From NCBI GenBank assembly GCA_022559985.1, contig JAFJTR010000063.1:62001-126000 (forward strand): a stretch of DNA of 64,000 nt. Direction: 5' to 3'. A program made the translations under genes and the position numbers. The stretch's first letter is position 1. Each line of letters begins with the position of its first letter. Below, piece by piece: positions 58,795 through 64,000 of this stretch. Source of the DNA: Parastagonospora avenae f. sp. tritici 18332-5. Its lineage: Eukaryota > Ascomycota > Dothideomycetes > Pleosporales > Phaeosphaeriaceae. The notes beneath the pieces were generated by a model, which saw only the letters and a program-made list of their open reading frames with translations, ran no database searches and was not told the DNA's origin.

Positions 58795-59460
58795 TCAATT
58801 TATCTCATCCAGGGACGAGTCGTCCTCTTCATCTAAGGAGATGAGCCCCTCAATTTGTCGAAGGCTTTTGGAAGCCCCAAAATGTGGAGAGGCTTTGTTG
58901 AGGTTGTGGCGGCGGTCACAGATACACACTGCAGGCGTGCTGGTGGGTGGACCAGGTAGACTGGTAGCTGGTGGACCACTGCCGCCAGGGCCTGCGGTGA
59001 TACCACAAGAAGCGTGTTGAACCTGGATTTCCCTCTTCGTAGGATGTCCCCTGCATCTTTGTAGCGGAAAGCAGGGAGCTTATTCCGGCGCTGGGATGCT
59101 ACACTGCTGCTGGATGTGCTGTAGCGTGCAACGCTCATGCGCGCGGCGTTGTCGCTGTGATCTTCAGGAGCATGTGTTGTTGGTCATGGATCTTAATGGC
59201 TTTGCTAAGATGGATCCAATGTTGCTGACAGCACTGGTGACCCCCTCTCCTGATCGTCCCGCCCCCATGTTCATAAGAGCACCTACCCGCAGAGTCCTTG
59301 ACCCTGTGAAAAGAACTGTTGGAAAAGGCAGGTAAGTTGCAATGGCAGTCGTTGCCTCCACCATTGTGTAGTTGAGCTGTCTTGGCCCCATTTTTTGTAG
59401 CTGTGACACTGAACCGTGCTTGTCGTCTACGGTCCAGGCTGCGCAAATGGATCTGAACAA
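58795..59460 (-). pseudogene. Degenerate reading frame with two internal stops
   Basis: One minus-strand frame reads FRSICAAWTVDDKHGSVSQL and then MNMGAGRSGEGVTSAVSNIG to a TGA near 59164. It continues through a second stop (TAA) near 59083. It then runs to a natural-looking terminus: GPGGSGPPATSLPGPPTSTP, then RQIEGLISLDEEDDSSLDEI before TGA at 58795. The low-complexity Gly/Pro linker and acidic end look protein-like, but no family is recognised. It may be a decayed gene or chance. Confidence 0.3.
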
Positions 59461-61443
59461 TCAAAGTAACCGATAGCCTAAAGACCTTGGAGATCTCGAC
59501 ATGATGTCTGGCGTTACCATCCCTGTCTGGCAGTGTCGGTACTGCTTGATCTGGACTCCTGCGTCCTAAGTGGGCAGAGACTGTTGTCTCAGTGTGGACA
59601 CAACCAACAGCAGCGCCCCTCTAGGCCTCAACAGATCCGGGGTGCATAGCGAACCAAGCTTGTTGCATCCCTTTCTTATGCATCGCTTCTGAATCTGCTA
59701 CCAGCCGCTACTCTAGCGAGCACTCGGTCAAGCATGGCTTCGTGCAGGTGCTCGGTTTTCGACAGTGCTTAGTTTCGACCAGACAGTACGCTGTCGGAGA
59801 ATTTTATGTATAGGCTCAATCATGGACTAGGTCGCACCCTGGACCACCGAAACTTTCCCTTTACCTTGGAGTGAAACCGGGGGGTCGAGAACGATTACAA
59901 CGTTGGTGTCGAACCGACCGCAGGACCCCAGATCCGGATGAGAGTTACACCTTAAGAGTAAGGTACACGCGACAGGGCAACCGGACTATCTTGTCTGTCA
60001 TAAGATAGTGGTACGATCCAGGAGTAAATGCCCCATGCTGATTCGGGGCAGTTTGGCCATGTAGCAATACTGGAAGAGCTGACATGTGCCAGTACTTCAT
60101 GGATCCTTGTTTGTATGCGCCTCTCACGTGTTGTAAGATAGGCCTTGTAATGTAAGGGAAAACCCCACATAGAGCCCTGCCCCTATGGATTCTGTCGAGC
60201 TCCGAATGTGCGTCATTGTAGCGATGGGAAAGCGGTTGGCTGGAAAGACGATGGCAATCCGGAGTCAAGGTACCGAACAGGTAACAGACGTAAATCTCCC
60301 TGGCCCTGCGCGTATCGCTAAGCCCGCCATATCAATAATTCCCCTCATTATCAGCGGCCAGCTATCACTGAGGCACGGACACAAGCACGCAATGTGTGCA
60401 TGCACCTTGCGCGCATCCACCAATCCATGCATGTGCTCACAACTCCGCCCTCAACGAGGCAGCGCGCACGTTTTGCGCCTCGATCATGCGGTGAAATATT
60501 GCACCGTCATACAGCATTGTGGCTGAGGTGCCGCCACGTAGACCAGATTACAAAGACTGAACGAAGACTCGATCCCAATAAGAACGGAGGAATAGATACC
60601 TGAGATTTTGACCCTGGGGTATATTACTGTGGTACCGCGGCGCTGATGCAAAAGCGGTAATGTTGGCGGCGGATGCTACGCGATCATGTACTGCGGCCTT
60701 CGGGACGGACGGTTCACGCACTTACTCGTGGCGCTAATTCCTTACGCGTTGGTGCTTATGCTAAGAGAGAATAAAAATGTAACCTCATCTTATTGGCTTA
60801 CTTGCCACATTATTGGATGGAAATGGCTTGTTCTGGTGCTACGACCGTGTAGCCGAGGTGGAGGCTTCGACCCGAGCCATGTCGTCTCCACTCTTTCATA
60901 ATGTCTGTCTAGAACAGTAGAGGAGCCTAGATGAATATATTACGCGATTGATATAGGTGTACCGGAGATTGCCGGTTCGCTTTTTAACGCAACATGCTCG
61001 GTAAGAATGACCTTTGCTCAAAACATTATTTGGAGACGGGGAGACATAGATGTAGGTCGGAAGGTAAATGTCGGAAAGACTTTTGAATCGGAAAGCCACT
61101 TCGCGACAGGCGCGCCGGCAAGCCGGGGGAGCCGTCCACGGATGGTGACACGGGAGACATGGTATGTGGAGAAACGCCCAGGACCGAAAACATGCGGGAA
61201 CCGCACACCCATGCGTGCATATCGAGCGCCCAACACCGAGAACGCCAAGACATCATCCCACCAAAAGTAATCATGACCTGTGGGAAACTAGGGAAAGGAA
61301 AAGATACGATGTCCTAGAGAGGGGAAAGATCTAAGAAATTCGACAAGGCGTGATGTCAGCAGCTAGTCGGTAGATTGCGCTCTTGTTGCATGCCATCTGA
61401 ATGAAGAAAGGGCATTGCCAGATGATTGGCCAACGTGGCGTGC

Positions 61444-64000
61444 TTACAGCGCAAGACCACAGCCGTCACCACTCCAGCGGTAAAGGCTGAGCATTTCGCG
61501 GCGGTGTTGTTGTGCCACATGCTCGTCGACGCCGCGACCACGCACTTGCTGTAATGCTGAGCGCATGACCTTCCGAAAATTCCGCTACAATGTATTGTTA
61601 GCACAATCGTTTTAGCTGAATGATAGGACACAAGCAAAACAAAGGGAGCATGCTTACCTGATACTCTGTGTTGAGAGTGACGATGCAAGCTTCATGCGCC
61701 CTAACGATAACTTCACATGCTCTGACAATGTTCGGATTTGCCTCTCCTTGCAGTTTGTCGGCGATGAGCAGTAGAAGGAAGCTCCCCTGCAGAAGGTAAA
61801 TACCGAAGAAGAACGGCATGAAACTCAGATCCGGATCGTATTCAAGAATTTCGTTGAGCGCCTCAGCAGCGGAAACCGCGTGACCCGTTGCATCCACAAA
61901 GCTTTGCGAAGATATCCAGAGGTCGTTGTCATCTAGCAGTGAGATGGGATCCCACTTCCCGTTCAGGAGGATATGTAGCGTATGCATAAGATGTGTACCA
62001 TAGGCCTCTACAATCTTAGCATGCATCAAAGACTCTTGCGCCCTGGATATACTGGAGGCAACCGACCTAACAGACGGTGTACCGGGGCGTACTGGCTCGA
62101 GACTTTCCGCATTTACCTCGTTGACGGCGCGATTTCGAAGCTCTTGTAAAGACTGTCCGTATAAGACCAGTTGTCGACTGATCTCCAGAGCGTGCTCGTC
62201 CCAATCAGTCTTTGTGCCGAATCTCGGGTGATTTCTTGCGTAATTAAGATCGACGATCTCTCCTAAGATTGACATCAGAGGAAGGAAAAATCCGAAAATG
62301 GAGTGCCCGGTGCACTCAAAGGGAGGACCTCTTCGGCGAAGTGTGGAATCTGGCAACGATTGAGCGGAGTCCACGAAGAAATCGCCAGCTTGCCATACGT
62401 TATCGTCAAGAGGCTGCAAAAGGCCAGCGCATTCTACATCTAGCAACGAGAGAGGTCGGTTGTAGCAAAGGGCGAGGTGACTAGGCATGGCTCAGTGTCT
62501 GCGTAGCTTGCTTTACGAAATGAAGTGGCACGGTACTTACCGGTCGACTGTGTACAGGAGCCACCATATGCGTCGGCGCTCTTCACGTTGCTCTTCGGTA
62601 AAGTCCACGGGGCTACTGGGACCATTCGGATGTCTGCCCATGTGTTCCATGTCGAGCTCTCCTTGGGCATCATCGTCATTTGCCTCGGGTGGAGGTGTCA
62701 CAGGCACTTCCTTGCCGAGCTTGAGTTCCCGGGCGAGTGACCATGCAGCGTTCCACCATCGTAAGGAAGCAGCCTTGTACTCGCTGGCCGAAATTACAAT
62801 GGCTAGATGCATGTATGTTGCCACATCGTCGAGGCCTCCGGGTGCTCCCGCTAGTCACCGATGTTAGTTGAAGATGTCAAGTGCGTGTTGTACATAAAGA
62901 TGAATACTTACGTAGGCCAATTTCGGAATCTTGGGTGGGCATACCAAAGCCACCCATTGTTACGCCGTTGACCAATCCGCTGTCAGCGAAGCTTGCGGCA
63001 TTTTGGTCTATATCGCCATGCGTCTGGTGCACGAGAGGCTTGAGAAGGCTGATAGTTAGGTTGATGAGCTTCTCCGATAGCTGGCTCCTGGCTGAAGGTG
63101 AGGAGGACAGATATGGTGACTCGCTGGTGAGACAACCGATCCACAACATACTAGCCAACAGTGCCGGGCTGCACATGCGTGGGTTGTGTGACCGTAGGAA
63201 CGAACGCTTTCGGAACACGTAACCGAGCACATAAGGGGAGACAGGCTGCATGAACGCGGAGGAAGAGCTCTGGAAGTACAGCTCCAAGAGATCGCATGCT
63301 AGCGACACCGGCATGATGTTCGCAAGATGTGGTACTAGTGGTTGCAGGACTGGATACCTCAACTGTTGAGAAGGATTCTGTTGCGGTGCACCTGAGTACA
63401 TAGTGGTCGATGGGGAGGGTAGCATCCACCCTGGAGATCCTGGAACTGGGGACTGGCTAATGTAGCCAATATTAGCGGCCTCGTCAGATAGTCGAAACGG
63501 GTTGGGTGGCGCTTGAGCATGTGCACTTTGAGGGCTCATCATGCTATACGGGCTTCCAGAGTACTCCATGCCGTGAGATGGGACGATTGGATGCATGCCA
63601 TTCCGCATGATTGGGTGAGGAGAATGATACGTAAGGTTACGATGATAGTCGTCCATAGATGTGTATTCTGTGGCGGCGCTATGCATTGCTAGACCCTGGG
63701 TTTGTATCCGTGGTGGTTGCATAGGATGCATGGGATGCATGCTGTCACCCAGCTGGTGGTGAGAGTTATGTTCAGGGATAGAATCGATGGCGCTCATGCT
63801 CATTGTTCTGCTCTGGTAGGATGGAGTTGGTTCCATTTCTCTTCCCATTGTCATGCTAGCTGAGCGGCTTGGTAGATCCGGGAGTGGCCGTTGTCCTTCT
63901 GGCAGCCGTGGACTACTGTTTGGAAGAGATTCGGCCGTCTTGCTCTGTGATTGAGGAGATCCAACGGTGGAGTCTTCTGATGGCTGGCTACCTTTGCCGG
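61444..64000 (-). CDS. xlnR: Xylanolytic transcriptional activator XlnR, C-terminal part (5' end outside window)
   Basis: Master activator of xylanase and cellulase genes. Visible exons are 64000-62910 (5' partial), 62850-62541, 62480-61658 and 61584-61444, all in phase. The middle domain reads RYPVLQPLVPHLANIMPVSL, SPYVLGYVFRKRSFL, VISASEYKAASLRWWNAAWS and RHLALCYNRPLSLLD. FECTGHSIFGFFLPLMSILG and KWDPISLLDDNDLWIS follow. The last exon begins RNFRKVMRSALQQVRGR and ends LYRWSGDGCGLAL, the hallmark XlnR terminus. The Zn2Cys6 cluster is not in the window. The Met/His/Pro-rich stretch upstream of RYPVLQ is an unconserved linker. Confidence 0.95.

Larger units (their letters stand above)
52377..61443. 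other. 9 kb gene-poor interval
   Basis: Between the convergent 3' ends of dbp7 and xlnR I find no intact gene. Frames reach at most 224 codons (53550-54224, minus), overlap one another on both strands and lack domain motifs. Base composition looks similar to flanking DNA, without the strong A/T bias expected of heavily RIP-mutated repeats. Small repeats and one degenerate frame inside it are listed separately. Non-coding RNA or very diverged genes cannot be excluded. Confidence 0.5.

Noticed and set aside
1..64000. CRISPR arrays, rRNA genes, bacterial-type operons
   Set aside because: No regularly spaced repeats of that type or rRNA sequence are seen, and the gene structure is eukaryotic throughout.

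Overview
The window is nuclear DNA of a filamentous ascomycete. Genes are densely packed on both strands, interrupted by short introns (mostly about 45-60 nt, with GTRNGT donors and CTRAY-type branch sites), and include lineage markers such as an XlnR-type xylanase regulator, a NirA-like Zn2Cys6 factor, an AA9 polysaccharide monooxygenase and a HET-NACHT-ankyrin protein. The mix fits Dothideomycetes or a related Pezizomycotina class; that placement is inference. I rebuilt splice structures by hand by checking reading-frame phase at each junction.

1-31 kb is a compact housekeeping block: V-ATPase c'' (vma16) diverging from TFIIA gamma (toa2), a TMEM42-like membrane protein, a small protein with a nonsense codon, ddb1 diverging from Pol III subunit rpc37, mitochondrial 3-hydroxyisobutyrate dehydrogenase, a Pmp3-family proteolipid, a vacuolar Ca2+/H+ exchanger (vcx1), a SNF2/RING helicase, a NirA-like regulator, an uncharacterised Pro-rich protein, rad18, ula1 and ribose-5-phosphate isomerase (rki1). 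Ubiquitin-like and DNA-damage functions recur (ddb1, SNF2/RING, rad18, ula1), but nothing shows co-regulation.

31.2-40.4 kb is an accessory island. It holds a frameshifted NB-ARC/TPR relic, a frameshifted amidase relic that keeps its introns, about 1 kb of unassigned sequence, and an apparently intact HET-NACHT-ankyrin gene (36216-38972). That gene lies between two diverged inverted repeats of about 0.5-0.7 kb (about 35545-36085 and 39690-40412). The inverted-repeat-bounded NLR-like gene, whose ankyrin units are nearly identical at the DNA level, is the most unusual arrangement here. It could be an old mobile or inverted-duplication unit; no transposase is visible.

40.5-52.4 kb returns to ordinary genes: an AA9 LPMO with an odd Cys-rich and Pro/Ala-rich tail, a large uncharacterised protein, a one-pass membrane protein, pantoate-beta-alanine ligase (pan6) and the DEAD-box helicase dbp7. 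From 52.4 to 61.4 kb I find no supportable intact gene, only small repeats and one degenerate reading frame. The window ends inside xlnR, whose zinc cluster lies beyond position 64000.
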